From assembly GCF_011400295.1 (NCBI RefSeq), contig NZ_CP049859.1, positions 1,178,001 through 1,242,000 on the forward strand: a stretch of 64,000 nt of DNA, given 5' to 3'. Positions 1 through 7,925 of the stretch are shown here, piece by piece (the first letter of the stretch is position 1; every line of letters begins with the position of its first letter). The stretch is from Erysipelothrix sp. HDW6A (GTDB lineage: Bacteria > Bacillota_I > Bacilli_A > Erysipelotrichales > Erysipelotrichaceae). The notes under the pieces were generated by a model, which searched no databases, had not been told where the DNA came from, and saw only the letters and a program-made list of their open reading frames with translations. A program made the translations under genes and the position numbers.

Positions 1-41
1 TATGAAGAGTTTGTGAACTCGATAATTTTATTAAAAAAATA

Positions 42-70
42 TTGACATGAAAAAGCAGATAAAATAAAAT
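42..70 (+). promoter_or_regulatory. Promoter of purB-purA
   Basis: A perfect -35 TTGACA (42-47) is followed after 17 bases by TAAAAT (65-70). Transcription would begin near 77, giving a leader of about 95 bases before purB. Seen directly in the sequence; no other promoter-like pair of this quality lies closer to purB. Confidence 0.75.
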
Positions 71-76
71 AATAAA

Positions 77-170
77 GTGCTTTTTCTGGTTGAAAAGCTG
101 AAGAAACCATTCAGGTTTTAAGCAAAGGGGTAACATGTTTACCCCTTTTTCTATTCTTAAGGAGGAATTG
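77..170 (+). promoter_or_regulatory. purB 5' leader with terminator-like hairpin (possible attenuator)
   Basis: Downstream of the promoter, AAAGGGGTAA (124-133) pairs with TTACCCCTTT (139-148) around a 5-base loop, and pyrimidine-rich sequence follows: an intrinsic terminator shape inside the leader. Upstream, GCTTTT (79-84) can pair with AAAAGC (93-98), while AAAAGCTGAA (93-102) can instead pair with TTCAGGTTTT (110-119, one mismatch). Mutually exclusive stems before a terminator suggest attenuation. TGGTT (87-91) with AACCA (105-109) could also interleave with CTGAA/TTCAG as a pseudoknot. I do not recognise a purine riboswitch core. The purB SD (AAGGAGG, 159-165) lies after the hairpin. Confidence 0.45.
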
Positions 171-1595
171 ATGTCACGAAATATATACGATTCACCGTTG
201 TCAAAACGGTATGCAGGTAGCGAAATGAAGTATATCTTCTCGGAAGATAAAAAGTTTAAGACATGGCGTCGTTTGTGGATAGCATTAGCAGAAGCTGAGA
301 AATCATTAGGTTTGCCTATTACGCAAGAACAAATTGATGAACTCAAAGCGTATCAAGACGACATTAACTATGAGGTAGCTGAAGCTCGTGAGCGTGAGGT
401 AAGACACGATGTAATGAGTCATGTTTATGCTTATGGTGTACAGTGTCCTAAAGCGGCTCCTATCATTCATTTGGGTGCTACATCTTGTTATGTAGGGGAT
501 AATACTGATCTCATATTAATGCATGAAGCATTAGTCTTAGTAAAGGAAGGAATTCTAGCGACAATTCAGGAACTTGCTATATTTGCAGAAAAATATTCAG
601 AGCTACCTTGTCTTGGATTTACGCACTTCCAAGCGGCTCAACCAACGACGGTAGGAAAAAGAGCAACACTATGGATACAGGATTTGCTTTTTGACTTAGA
701 TGATGTAGAATATCAACTTTCAAAAACAAAACTATTAGGTTCAAAAGGAACAACCGGAACCCAAGCTAGTTTTATGGAGTTATTTGAAGGTGATTATGAA
801 AAAGTAAAAGAGTGTGATGTTCTCATTGCTAAGAAGATGGGATATGACAATGTAATTTCCGTATCAGGGCAGACGTATACTCGAAAAATAGACAGTCAGG
901 TCTTAAATGTCTTGAGTGGTATTGCGCAGAGTGCTGCAAAATTCTCTAATGATATTAGACTCCTACAACATTTGAAAGAAATCGAAGAACCTTTTGAGAA
1001 AAATCAAATTGGCTCTTCTGCAATGGCATACAAGCGCAACCCAATGCGAAGTGAACGAATTGCTGGCTTAGCTCGTTATGTAATAGCAGATAGTCTTAAT
1101 CCTTCTATTACAGCAGCAACACAATGGTTTGAAAGAACTTTAGATGATTCAGCAAACAAGCGTATTAGTATACCTGAAGCATTTTTAGCAGTTGATGGTA
1201 TTTTACGATTGTATGCAAATGTTGCCAGTGGATTAGTAGTTTACCCAAAAGTAATTCAAAAGAATTTAGAAAACGAGTTACCTTTTATGGCAACCGAGAA
1301 TATTATTATGGATGCTGTAAAGAAAGGTGGAGATCGTCAAGAACTACATGAAAGAATCCGTGTTCACTCAATGGAAGCAGGGCGATTGGTTAAACAAGAG
1401 GGATTGAAGAACGACCTATTATCAAGAATTCTTAATGATCCTATTTTCGAAATCAATGAAGAAGAATTAGAAGAAATAATGAAACCAGAAAACTTTGTGG
1501 GCTGTGCTCCACAACAAACTCGTGATTTCTTGGAAAGAGAAGTTTTTCCAAGAATATCGACACTAAAAAACAAACAAGAAGACATCATAATATAG
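171..1595 (+). CDS. purB: Adenylosuccinate lyase
   Basis: Catalyses two fumarate-releasing steps of purine synthesis: SAICAR to AICAR, and adenylosuccinate to AMP. The 474-residue protein carries the fumarase/aspartase superfamily signature SSAMAYKRNP at about residues 282-291, including the flexible-loop serines, and the GATSCYVGDN substrate-binding segment near residue 105. Length is normal for the Firmicute enzyme. The ATG at 171 has an ideal SD, AAGGAGG, five bases upstream. An in-frame ATG at 135 lies inside the leader hairpin and would add a family-atypical N-terminus, so I reject it. purA follows after 11 bases, making a two-gene operon for AMP formation. Confidence 0.97.
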   Translation: MSRNIYDSPLSKRYAGSEMKYIFSEDKKFKTWRRLWIALAEAEKSLGLPITQEQIDELKAYQDDINYEVAEAREREVRHDVMSHVYAYGVQCPKAAPIIHLGATSCYVGDNTDLILMHEALVLVKEGILATIQELAIFAEKYSELPCLGFTHFQAAQPTTVGKRATLWIQDLLFDLDDVEYQLSKTKLLGSKGTTGTQASFMELFEGDYEKVKECDVLIAKKMGYDNVISVSGQTYTRKIDSQVLNVLSGIAQSAAKFSNDIRLLQHLKEIEEPFEKNQIGSSAMAYKRNPMRSERIAGLARYVIADSLNPSITAATQWFERTLDDSANKRISIPEAFLAVDGILRLYANVASGLVVYPKVIQKNLENELPFMATENIIMDAVKKGGDRQELHERIRVHSMEAGRLVKQEGLKNDLLSRILNDPIFEINEEELEEIMKPENFVGCAPQQTRDFLEREVFPRISTLKNKQEDIII

Positions 1596-1606
1596 GGGGA
1601 AAACAT

Positions 1607-2884
1607 ATGGTAAAAGCAATAGTAGGTGCCTGTTGGGGCGATGAAGGTAAGGGTAAGATTACAGATATGCTTGCCGATACATCAGATATTGTCGTGAGAT
1701 TTCAAGGAGGGGCAAATGCAGGTCATACAATAATAAATAAGTATGGAAAATTCGCCTTACATCAACTTCCTTCAGGAGTTTTCCATGAGAATATTATTAA
1801 CGTTATTGGTAATGGAGTTGCATTAAGTGTCGAAAACTTGGTAAGTGAAATTGAAGAAATCGTGAGTCGAGGAGTTCCAATGCCTAAGATCGTTGTTTCT
1901 GATCGTTGCCAAATTGTTATGCCATATCACAAAGACTTAGATAGATTAGAAGAAGAGCGATTATCAGATCGTGCTTTTGGATCAACAAAGTCTGGAATTG
2001 CACCATTTTATTCTGATAAGTATGCGAAGTTAGGTTTTCAAGTCAGTGAATTATTCGATGACAAAGATTCGCTAATGAAAAAAATACATCACGTATTGGA
2101 AGTTAAAAATACGATGTTTACTTCTTTATACAATCAAAAACCTTTGATTGCTGAAGAGGTATTTGAAGTGTTAATGACATATAAAGAACAATTGACTCCC
2201 TATGTAGCTGATACATTTGAACTCCTTTATGAAGCGATTCAACAAAACAAAAGTATTCTTCTTGAAGGTCAATTGGGATCATTAAAAGATACGGATCACG
2301 GAATTTATCCTATGGTTACATCATCATCTACTTTAGCTGGTTTTGGTACAATTGGCGCAGGTATTGCACCCTATGAAATTACTGAAGTAATAACTGTTGT
2401 GAAGGCTTATTCTAGTGCTGTTGGAGCTGGAGAGTTTATCAGTGAGATTTTCGGAGAAGAAGCTGATTTACTACGTAAAAATGGTGGAGATGGTGGTGAG
2501 TACGGTGCAACTACAGGACGCCCACGAAGAATGGGGTGGCTCGATATTGTTGCTTCACGCTATGGCTGTCGTCTTCAAGGAGCAACATCGATTGCCTTTA
2601 CCGTGCTTGATGCCTTAAGTTATCTTGATGAAATACCAGTCTGTGTTGCCTATGAACTCGATGGAGTTCGTATCGATTCATTCCCTGCAACATCTAAATT
2701 AAAACATTGTAAACCAATCTTTGAAATATTACCAGGTTGGAAAGAGGATATTCGTGGAATTACTGATTATAGTAAACTTCCTGACAATGCAAAAAAATAT
2801 ATTGAATTTGCTGAAAAACAAATTGGAGTGCCTATTACATTGATATCTAATGGACCAGCACGAGAAGATATAATTAAAAAATAA
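1607..2884 (+). CDS. purA: Adenylosuccinate synthetase
   Basis: Joins IMP and aspartate with GTP hydrolysis to form adenylosuccinate, the substrate of the upstream purB product. The 425-residue protein starts with the diagnostic phosphate-loop GDEGKGK (residues 10-16) and the NAGHTI segment with the catalytic histidine near residue 40. The TTGRPRR element that contacts substrate is also present. The ATG at 1607 is preceded by AGGGGGA. Length matches bacterial PurA (about 430). It is the second gene of purB-purA and is followed by a hairpin, so the operon probably ends here. The cytosolic function is secure. Confidence 0.97.
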   Translation: MVKAIVGACWGDEGKGKITDMLADTSDIVVRFQGGANAGHTIINKYGKFALHQLPSGVFHENIINVIGNGVALSVENLVSEIEEIVSRGVPMPKIVVSDRCQIVMPYHKDLDRLEEERLSDRAFGSTKSGIAPFYSDKYAKLGFQVSELFDDKDSLMKKIHHVLEVKNTMFTSLYNQKPLIAEEVFEVLMTYKEQLTPYVADTFELLYEAIQQNKSILLEGQLGSLKDTDHGIYPMVTSSSTLAGFGTIGAGIAPYEITEVITVVKAYSSAVGAGEFISEIFGEEADLLRKNGGDGGEYGATTGRPRRMGWLDIVASRYGCRLQGATSIAFTVLDALSYLDEIPVCVAYELDGVRIDSFPATSKLKHCKPIFEILPGWKEDIRGITDYSKLPDNAKKYIEFAEKQIGVPITLISNGPAREDIIKK

Positions 2885-2890
2885 TATATT

Positions 2891-2924
2891 CAGAGCACTT
2901 CATATGTATTGGAATGCTCTGTTT
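2891..2924 (+). terminator. Probable terminator after purA
   Basis: CAGAGCA (2891-2897) pairs with TGCTCTG (2915-2921), and an inner TTC/GAA pair extends the stem; a short T run follows. The T tract is weak, so termination may be partial. Confidence 0.5.
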
Positions 2925-2936
2925 CCATCATAAACA

Positions 2937-2951
2937 TTGTAAGCGTTTACT
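2937..2951 (+). promoter_or_regulatory. cre-like site (catabolite control)
   Basis: TTGTAAGCGTTTACT fits the CcpA operator consensus WTGNAANCGNWNNCW at every defined position. It lies about 130 bases upstream of the nucleoside-transporter lipoprotein gene and upstream of its best promoter candidate. That position fits catabolite control of nucleoside uptake, since nucleosides feed the pdp/deoC route. The match is seen; CcpA binding is inferred. Confidence 0.55.
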
Positions 2952-2970
2952 TTGTTTCGCATGAAAACAT

Positions 2971-3008
2971 CTGTCATGACAGCACTTTCACACGATTTCA
3001 TGTGAAAG
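2971..3008 (+). promoter_or_regulatory. Two adjacent inverted repeats upstream of the nucleoside transporter
   Basis: CTGTCATGACAG (2971-2982) is a perfect 12-base palindrome. It is followed by CTTTCACA (2985-2992) and TGTGAAAG (3001-3008), a perfect 8-base inverted repeat with an 8-base spacer. Both lie between the cre-like site and the promoter candidate at 3023-3051, a position suited to regulator binding. I cannot name the regulator. The second repeat could also form an RNA hairpin if transcription starts upstream. Confidence 0.45.
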
Positions 3009-3022
3009 AAGAGTTCATATGA

Positions 3023-3051
3023 TTGATTTAATGTTGCTTATAAGGTAAACT
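3023..3051 (+). promoter_or_regulatory. Promoter candidate for the BMP lipoprotein gene
   Basis: TTGATT (3023-3028), a 17-base spacer and TAAACT (3046-3051) precede the ATG at 3080, whose SD is AGGGAGGA. The hexamers are imperfect but the spacing is correct. Confidence 0.45.
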
Positions 3052-3079
3052 TTAATCGTAAGAGAATAGGGAGGATACT

Positions 3080-4186
3080 ATGAAAAAACTCTTCAAAAGT
3101 ACTATATTAGCTTTATTAGTATTAACTTTGGTTGCATGTTCTAGTGGGGACAAAGGAACAGATAAGCCAGCAAACGACAAACTCGGTGAAAACAGTTTAT
3201 ACTTAATCACTGACGTTGGAACCATCGATGACCGTTCATTTAACCAAGGGTCATGGGAAGGTTTAAAACAATATGCTGACGAAATTGGTGTTAAACCAGT
3301 TTATCTTCAACCAAAAGAAGAATCAGACCAAGAATACTTAGCACAAATCTCAACAGCTGTTGAAGCAGGTGCTAAAGTTGTGGTAACACCTGGATTTATG
3401 TTTGAAAAAGCTGTTCATGAAGCACAAACACTTTATCCAGAAGTAAAATTCATCTTAGTTGATGGTGAGCCACGTGCTAACCAAGATGCAGAAGCTGAGT
3501 ATCAAGAAAATACAGTGGGAATTCTTTACCAAGAAGAACAAGCTGGTTTCTTAGCTGGTTATGCAGCAGTTAAAGAAGGATTTACTAAATTAGGTTACAT
3601 GGGTGGATATGCTGTTCCTGCAGTTGTTCGTTTCGGATACGGTTACGTTGATGGAGCAAACTATGCAGCTAAAGAAATGGACAAGCAAATCTCTGTTCGT
3701 TATACATACTTAAACTCATTCAACCCAGATCCACAATGGGAAGCACAAGCTAGTGCTTGGTACGTTGATGGTATCGAAGTAATTTTCTCAGCAGCAGGTG
3801 GAGCAGGTAACTCAGTAATGGCTTCTGCAGCAAAAGCAGACAACAAATGGGTTATCGGAGTTGACGTTGATCAAAAAGCAGAATCTGAAAAAGTATTAAC
3901 ATCTTCAATGAAGAACTTAAAAGGTTCTGTATATGAAGCAGTTAAATCAGTTGGAGAAGGTAAATTTGTTGGTGGTAAAACAACACGTCTATCAATTGAC
4001 CAAGACATGGTTCAAATCTCTGATGACCTCTCACGTTTCAAAAACTTTACAAAAGCTGACTATGATGCAATTGTTAAAAAGTTAAAAGATGACGTTGATG
4101 GAGTCAAGAAAAATATTCCTGGCGTTGAATCAGCAGAAAAAATTACAGATTTAGAATTCTCAAACACAACAGTAGAATTACGCTAA
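3080..4186 (+). CDS. BMP-family nucleoside-binding lipoprotein (PnrA/NupN-like)
   Basis: Surface lipoprotein that captures nucleosides for the ABC transporter encoded downstream. The 368-residue protein has a lipoprotein signal peptide: a lysine-rich start, a hydrophobic core, then LVAC with the lipidated cysteine at residue 20. The mature region opens with ITDVGTIDDRSFNQ, typical of the BMP family (Treponema PnrA/TmpC, Bacillus NupN), whose members bind purine nucleosides. Its gene is separated from the ATPase gene by a strong hairpin, so more binding protein than transporter core is probably made. The exact ligand preference cannot be read from the sequence. Confidence 0.93.
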   Translation: MKKLFKSTILALLVLTLVACSSGDKGTDKPANDKLGENSLYLITDVGTIDDRSFNQGSWEGLKQYADEIGVKPVYLQPKEESDQEYLAQISTAVEAGAKVVVTPGFMFEKAVHEAQTLYPEVKFILVDGEPRANQDAEAEYQENTVGILYQEEQAGFLAGYAAVKEGFTKLGYMGGYAVPAVVRFGYGYVDGANYAAKEMDKQISVRYTYLNSFNPDPQWEAQASAWYVDGIEVIFSAAGGAGNSVMASAAKADNKWVIGVDVDQKAESEKVLTSSMKNLKGSVYEAVKSVGEGKFVGGKTTRLSIDQDMVQISDDLSRFKNFTKADYDAIVKKLKDDVDGVKKNIPGVESAEKITDLEFSNTTVELR

Positions 4187-4201
4187 AATCTGAATTAAAC
4201 G

Positions 4202-4240
4202 AAGCTCTCATATAAAAAACCTATGAGAGCTTTTTTATTT
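4202..4240 (+). terminator. Terminator between binding-protein gene and transporter core
   Basis: AAGCTCTCATA (4202-4212) pairs perfectly with TATGAGAGCTT (4222-4232), followed by a T-rich tract. It is a strong intrinsic terminator placed within the functional cluster. A TATAAT (4275-4280) downstream may start a second transcript for the ATPase and permeases, though I find no good -35 for it. Confidence 0.85.
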
Positions 4241-4308
4241 CAATGAATAATTAATATTACATAATGAATTGTTGTATAATATAATGTGGTTAGTAAAAGG
4301 AGTTCATC

Positions 4309-5844
4309 ATGAATACTGTTATAGAAATGAAAAACATTACAAAAGTTTTTCCCGGTATTGTGGCCAACGATGATGTTTCTTTAGAACTTCGTAAAGGAGA
4401 AATTCTCGCTTTACTTGGTGAAAATGGAGCTGGTAAGTCTACACTAATGTCCGTTCTTTTTGGTTTGTATGAGCCAGAAAATGGAGAAATCTTTGTGAAC
4501 GGAGAAAAAGTAAATATCTCCAATCCAAACGATGCTACACGTTACGGCATTGGGATGGTTCACCAGCATTTTAAATTGGTCCAAAATTTTACTGTTTTAG
4601 AAAATATTGTGTTGGGAATAGAACCTACTTCAAAAGGTGTTCTCTCACTAAAGGAAGCACGTAAACGTGTCGTTGAATTATCAGAACAATATAGTTTTAA
4701 TATTGATCCTGATGCGAAAATAGAAGATATTTCTGTAGGGATGCAACAACGTGTTGAAATTATCAAAATGTTATATCGTAATAATGATATATTAATTTTT
4801 GATGAGCCTACTGCTGTTTTAACTCCACAAGAAATTGATGAATTAATGGACATTATGGATAGTCTTATTAAAGAAGGAAAATCCATTATTTTCATTACTC
4901 ATAAACTTGTAGAGATTAAACGAGTAGCGGATAGAGTTACAGTTCTTCGCAAGGGGAAGAGCGTAGGAACTGTAGATGTAAAGACTACTTCAGTAGAGGA
5001 AATGTCAGAGCTGATGGTTGGGCGTAAAGTCAATTTAACATTTGATATTCCTGAACCAACTATTGGTAATACTGTATTAAAAGTACGTGATTTGAATTAT
5101 AATCCTCCGACTCATTCTTCTAAATCACTCCATAATGTAAGTTTTGATTTACGTGAAGGTGAAATATTAGGTATTGCAGGTATTGAAGGTAATGGACAGA
5201 CAGAGTTAGTCTATGCACTAACTGGTTTATTACCAGGATATACCGGTTCTATCGTACTTAATAATAAAGATATCTCTAATTCTAATGTTAGAGTTAGAAA
5301 CACTTCCGGCATTTCTCATATTCCTGAAGACCGTCAAAAACACGGACTCATTCTTGATTATTCATTAGAAGAAAATTTAGCTCTAAAAGAATACTTAGAC
5401 AAGAGTTTACAGAAGAATGGTCTTATTAATTTTTCTAAACGTAAAGTTTATGCTGATTCGCTAATAGAACGCTTCGATATTCGTAGTGGAGAAGGTGTAA
5501 AAACACGTGTGCGAAGCATGTCAGGTGGTAACCAACAAAAAGCTATTGTTGCTCGTGAAATGAATCGTGATCATAATGTATTAGTTGCAGTTCAGCCAAC
5601 TCGAGGACTTGATGTTGGTGCTATTGAATACATTCATAAGCAAATCCTTAAAGAGCGAAGTGAAGGAAAAGCTGTTCTTATGGTTTCCTTAGAGCTTAGT
5701 GAGGTTCTTGGTCTGTCTGATCGTATATTAGTTATGTATAAAGGTGAAATTGTTGCTGAGTTAGATCCAAAAACTGTAACTGAACAAGAGTTTGGATTAT
5801 ATATGGCAGGTGCGAAACGTGAGGAAGTAAGCTATGAAAAATAA
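4309..5844 (+). CDS. Nucleoside ABC transporter ATP-binding protein (NupO-like, two NBDs)
   Basis: Powers nucleoside import with the two permeases that follow. The 511-residue protein contains two nucleotide-binding domains. The first has a canonical Walker A GENGAGKST near residues 38-46 and the variant signature SVGMQQR. The second has a degenerate P-loop, GIEGNGQTE, with an intact SGGNQQK signature near residue 405. This asymmetry is usual in the sugar/nucleoside ATPase family (RbsA, NupO, RnsB). The start ATG at 4309 has SD AAAGGAG. The gene overlaps the first permease by 11 bases, which implies translational coupling. Confidence 0.93.
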   Translation: MNTVIEMKNITKVFPGIVANDDVSLELRKGEILALLGENGAGKSTLMSVLFGLYEPENGEIFVNGEKVNISNPNDATRYGIGMVHQHFKLVQNFTVLENIVLGIEPTSKGVLSLKEARKRVVELSEQYSFNIDPDAKIEDISVGMQQRVEIIKMLYRNNDILIFDEPTAVLTPQEIDELMDIMDSLIKEGKSIIFITHKLVEIKRVADRVTVLRKGKSVGTVDVKTTSVEEMSELMVGRKVNLTFDIPEPTIGNTVLKVRDLNYNPPTHSSKSLHNVSFDLREGEILGIAGIEGNGQTELVYALTGLLPGYTGSIVLNNKDISNSNVRVRNTSGISHIPEDRQKHGLILDYSLEENLALKEYLDKSLQKNGLINFSKRKVYADSLIERFDIRSGEGVKTRVRSMSGGNQQKAIVAREMNRDHNVLVAVQPTRGLDVGAIEYIHKQILKERSEGKAVLMVSLELSEVLGLSDRILVMYKGEIVAELDPKTVTEQEFGLYMAGAKREEVSYEK

Positions 5845-6928
5845 TAAATTTATAACCTTAATTAAACCAGCACTTCCATCACTTATTTCTATTGCTATTG
5901 GAATGGTTATCGCTGTCATCATCTTATTGTTTACCAATCCAAATAATGCTCTTGATGGATTGGTTAGAATGTTGAAAGGTCCGTTCAACTTTGGTTTACA
6001 ACGTGGTTTAGGGAATATGTTGTACTTTGCAACACCAATACTCCTTACAGGACTTTCTGTTGCTTTTGCGTTTAAGACTGGTCTATTCAATATTGGAGCA
6101 TCTGGTCAATTTATGGTTGGATCATTTACAGCTATCTATATTGCTGTTAAATGGACCTTCATTCCGCCAAGTGTATTGTGGATAGTATCTTTAATCGGAG
6201 CAGCACTCGCTGGAGCTCTATGGGCTTCTGTAGTCGGTATCCTTAAAGCATGGCGTAATGTTAATGAGGTTATTACCTCAATAATGATGAACTATATCGG
6301 TATGTATGTTGTACTGTTTCTGATTAAAGCTATGGGCATCTATAACAGTCTTAAAAACGAAACAATGCCTGTTAAAACTAATTTACCTAAAGCAGGTTTA
6401 GATATTATTTTTAAAGGATCGTTTGCTGATGTTGGTATTCTTATTGGTATCGCTGGGGCAATATTAATCTACTTTATCTTAGAGAAAACAACATTCGGGT
6501 TTGAATTAAAAGCAGTAGGATTAAATAAAGATGCATCAGAGTATGCAGGAATTAATCAAAAGAGAAATATCATTCTTTCGATGGTTATTGCTGGGGCTCT
6601 TGCAGGTTTAGCAGGTGGTGTAGCTTATCTTGCGAAGACAGGTAAAAGTATCAAGCTTGTTCAAGTGCTTGCACCGGAAGGATATAGCGGAATTGCTGTA
6701 GCCTTACTCGCTGCTAATAATCCTATTGGTGTAATTTTTTCATCATTCTTTATTTCTTACATGTCCTTAGGTGGTCAGTCAATGCAAACAATTGGCTATG
6801 TTCCTGAGATTATCGACATGATGATTGCTGTTATCTTATACATATCAGCACTATCTAGTTTATTTGCAATCTTATTGAATAAGTATCGTAAGAAAAAGAA
6901 ACCACAAATAGCACAGGAGGAAGAATAA
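5834..6928 (+). CDS. Nucleoside ABC transporter permease 1 (NupP-like)
   Basis: The first of two membrane subunits forming the import channel. The 364-residue protein is strongly hydrophobic with about eight to ten membrane segments. It contains the family segment ALAGLAGGVAYLAKTGK near residues 256-272 and a charged lysine-rich C-terminus. It overlaps the ATPase gene, and the second permease starts two bases after its stop, so the three genes are translated as one unit. Similarity is to the BPD_transp_2 (branched-chain amino acid/ribose/nucleoside) permease class. The nucleoside assignment comes from the BMP lipoprotein in the same cluster. Confidence 0.92.
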   Translation: MKNNKFITLIKPALPSLISIAIGMVIAVIILLFTNPNNALDGLVRMLKGPFNFGLQRGLGNMLYFATPILLTGLSVAFAFKTGLFNIGASGQFMVGSFTAIYIAVKWTFIPPSVLWIVSLIGAALAGALWASVVGILKAWRNVNEVITSIMMNYIGMYVVLFLIKAMGIYNSLKNETMPVKTNLPKAGLDIIFKGSFADVGILIGIAGAILIYFILEKTTFGFELKAVGLNKDASEYAGINQKRNIILSMVIAGALAGLAGGVAYLAKTGKSIKLVQVLAPEGYSGIAVALLAANNPIGVIFSSFFISYMSLGGQSMQTIGYVPEIIDMMIAVILYISALSSLFAILLNKYRKKKKPQIAQEEE

Positions 6929-6929
6929 T

Positions 6930-7889
6930 ATGGAAGTAGTAGCATTCTTAGTCCAACAAACAATGTTATTTGCAATTCCTTTGCTTGTCGTTGCACTTGC
7001 AGGTATGTTCTCTGAACGTAGTGGTGTTGTGAATATTGCCTTAGAAGGTATTATGATTATTGGTGCATTTACTGGTACTTTATTTATTCACTTTATGCAA
7101 AAAAGTGAAGCTCTATTAGGTTATCCAATGCTAATCATTGCATTGCTAATTGCTGCTATATCAGGTATGATCTTCTCACTATTCCATGCTTATGCATCAA
7201 TCAATATGTCGGCGGATCAAACAATTTCTGGTACAGCATTGAATCTATTTGCACCTGCATTCGCAGTGTTTACAGCTCGTTCAATTATTGGTATTCAACA
7301 AATTAACTTTAGTTACCCATTTAGAATTGAAAAAATTCCATTGTTGGGTGATATTCCAGTTATTGGTGAGTTATTCTTCCAAAAAGCTTACTTAACGACA
7401 TACCTTGGTTTCTTAATCCTATTAGTCTCAAGTTTCGTACTATTTAAAACTCGATTTGGTTTAAGACTCCGTTCTGCTGGTGAAAACCCTCAAGCAACGG
7501 ATGCTGCAGGTATTAGTGTTCAAAAGATTCGTTATTCAGGCGTTCTAATTTCTGGAGCTTTAGCAGGACTTGGAGGTCTAATCTACATCTTACCAATTAC
7601 AGTTAACTTTAATGGGGATGTAGCTGGATACGGATTCTTGGCAATTGCAGTTCTTATATTTGGTCAATGGCGTCCTCGTAATATTTTCTTTGCTGCATTA
7701 TTCTTTGGTTTACTCAAGACAGTCTCAGCAGCTTACACAGGTATTCCATTCCTATATAATTTAAATATTCCACAAATTGTTTATCAAGTAGTCCCATATC
7801 TTGCTACAATGCTTGCATTGGTATTTACTTCGAAGAAATCGGAAGGACCTAAGGCTTTAGGTGAACCGTTCGATAAAGGTAAACGATAA
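6930..7889 (+). CDS. Nucleoside ABC transporter permease 2 (NupQ-like)
   Basis: The second membrane subunit of the nucleoside importer. The 319-residue protein is hydrophobic throughout and opens with the family-typical ERSGVVNIALEGIMIIGA segment near residues 29-46. The conserved GENPQATDAAGI cytoplasmic loop, the coupling region to the ATPase, lies near residue 184. The SD is AGGAGGAAG, seven bases before the ATG. A strong bidirectional hairpin follows, closing the operon. Heterodimer formation with the preceding permease is expected from characterised relatives. Confidence 0.92.
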   Translation: MEVVAFLVQQTMLFAIPLLVVALAGMFSERSGVVNIALEGIMIIGAFTGTLFIHFMQKSEALLGYPMLIIALLIAAISGMIFSLFHAYASINMSADQTISGTALNLFAPAFAVFTARSIIGIQQINFSYPFRIEKIPLLGDIPVIGELFFQKAYLTTYLGFLILLVSSFVLFKTRFGLRLRSAGENPQATDAAGISVQKIRYSGVLISGALAGLGGLIYILPITVNFNGDVAGYGFLAIAVLIFGQWRPRNIFFAALFFGLLKTVSAAYTGIPFLYNLNIPQIVYQVVPYLATMLALVFTSKKSEGPKALGEPFDKGKR

Positions 7890-7893
7890 AATG

Positions 7894-7924
7894 AAAACAA
7901 GTCTCACATTGAGACTTGTTTTTT
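7894..7924. terminator. Bidirectional terminator between transporter operon and yeiH
   Basis: AAAACAAGTCTCA (7894-7906) pairs with TGAGACTTGTTTT (7910-7922) with T/A tracts on both sides. It serves the plus-strand transporter operon and the minus-strand yeiH-like gene that ends at 7926. Confidence 0.88.
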
Positions 7925-7925
7925 A

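Noticed and set aside
1-20. Small hairpin GAGTT-TGTG-AACTC followed by AT-rich sequence, possible terminator of a gene outside the window
   Set aside because: The stem has only five pairs, there is no proper T run, and the upstream gene is not visible.
77-170. Purine (adenine/guanine) riboswitch upstream of purB
   Set aside because: The conserved three-way junction core and loop sequences are not visible. Only a terminator-like hairpin with alternative stems can be supported.
135-170. Upstream ATG extending purB by 12 residues
   Set aside because: It lies inside the leader hairpin loop, has a poor SD and adds residues not typical of PurB. ATG 171 has an ideal AAGGAGG.
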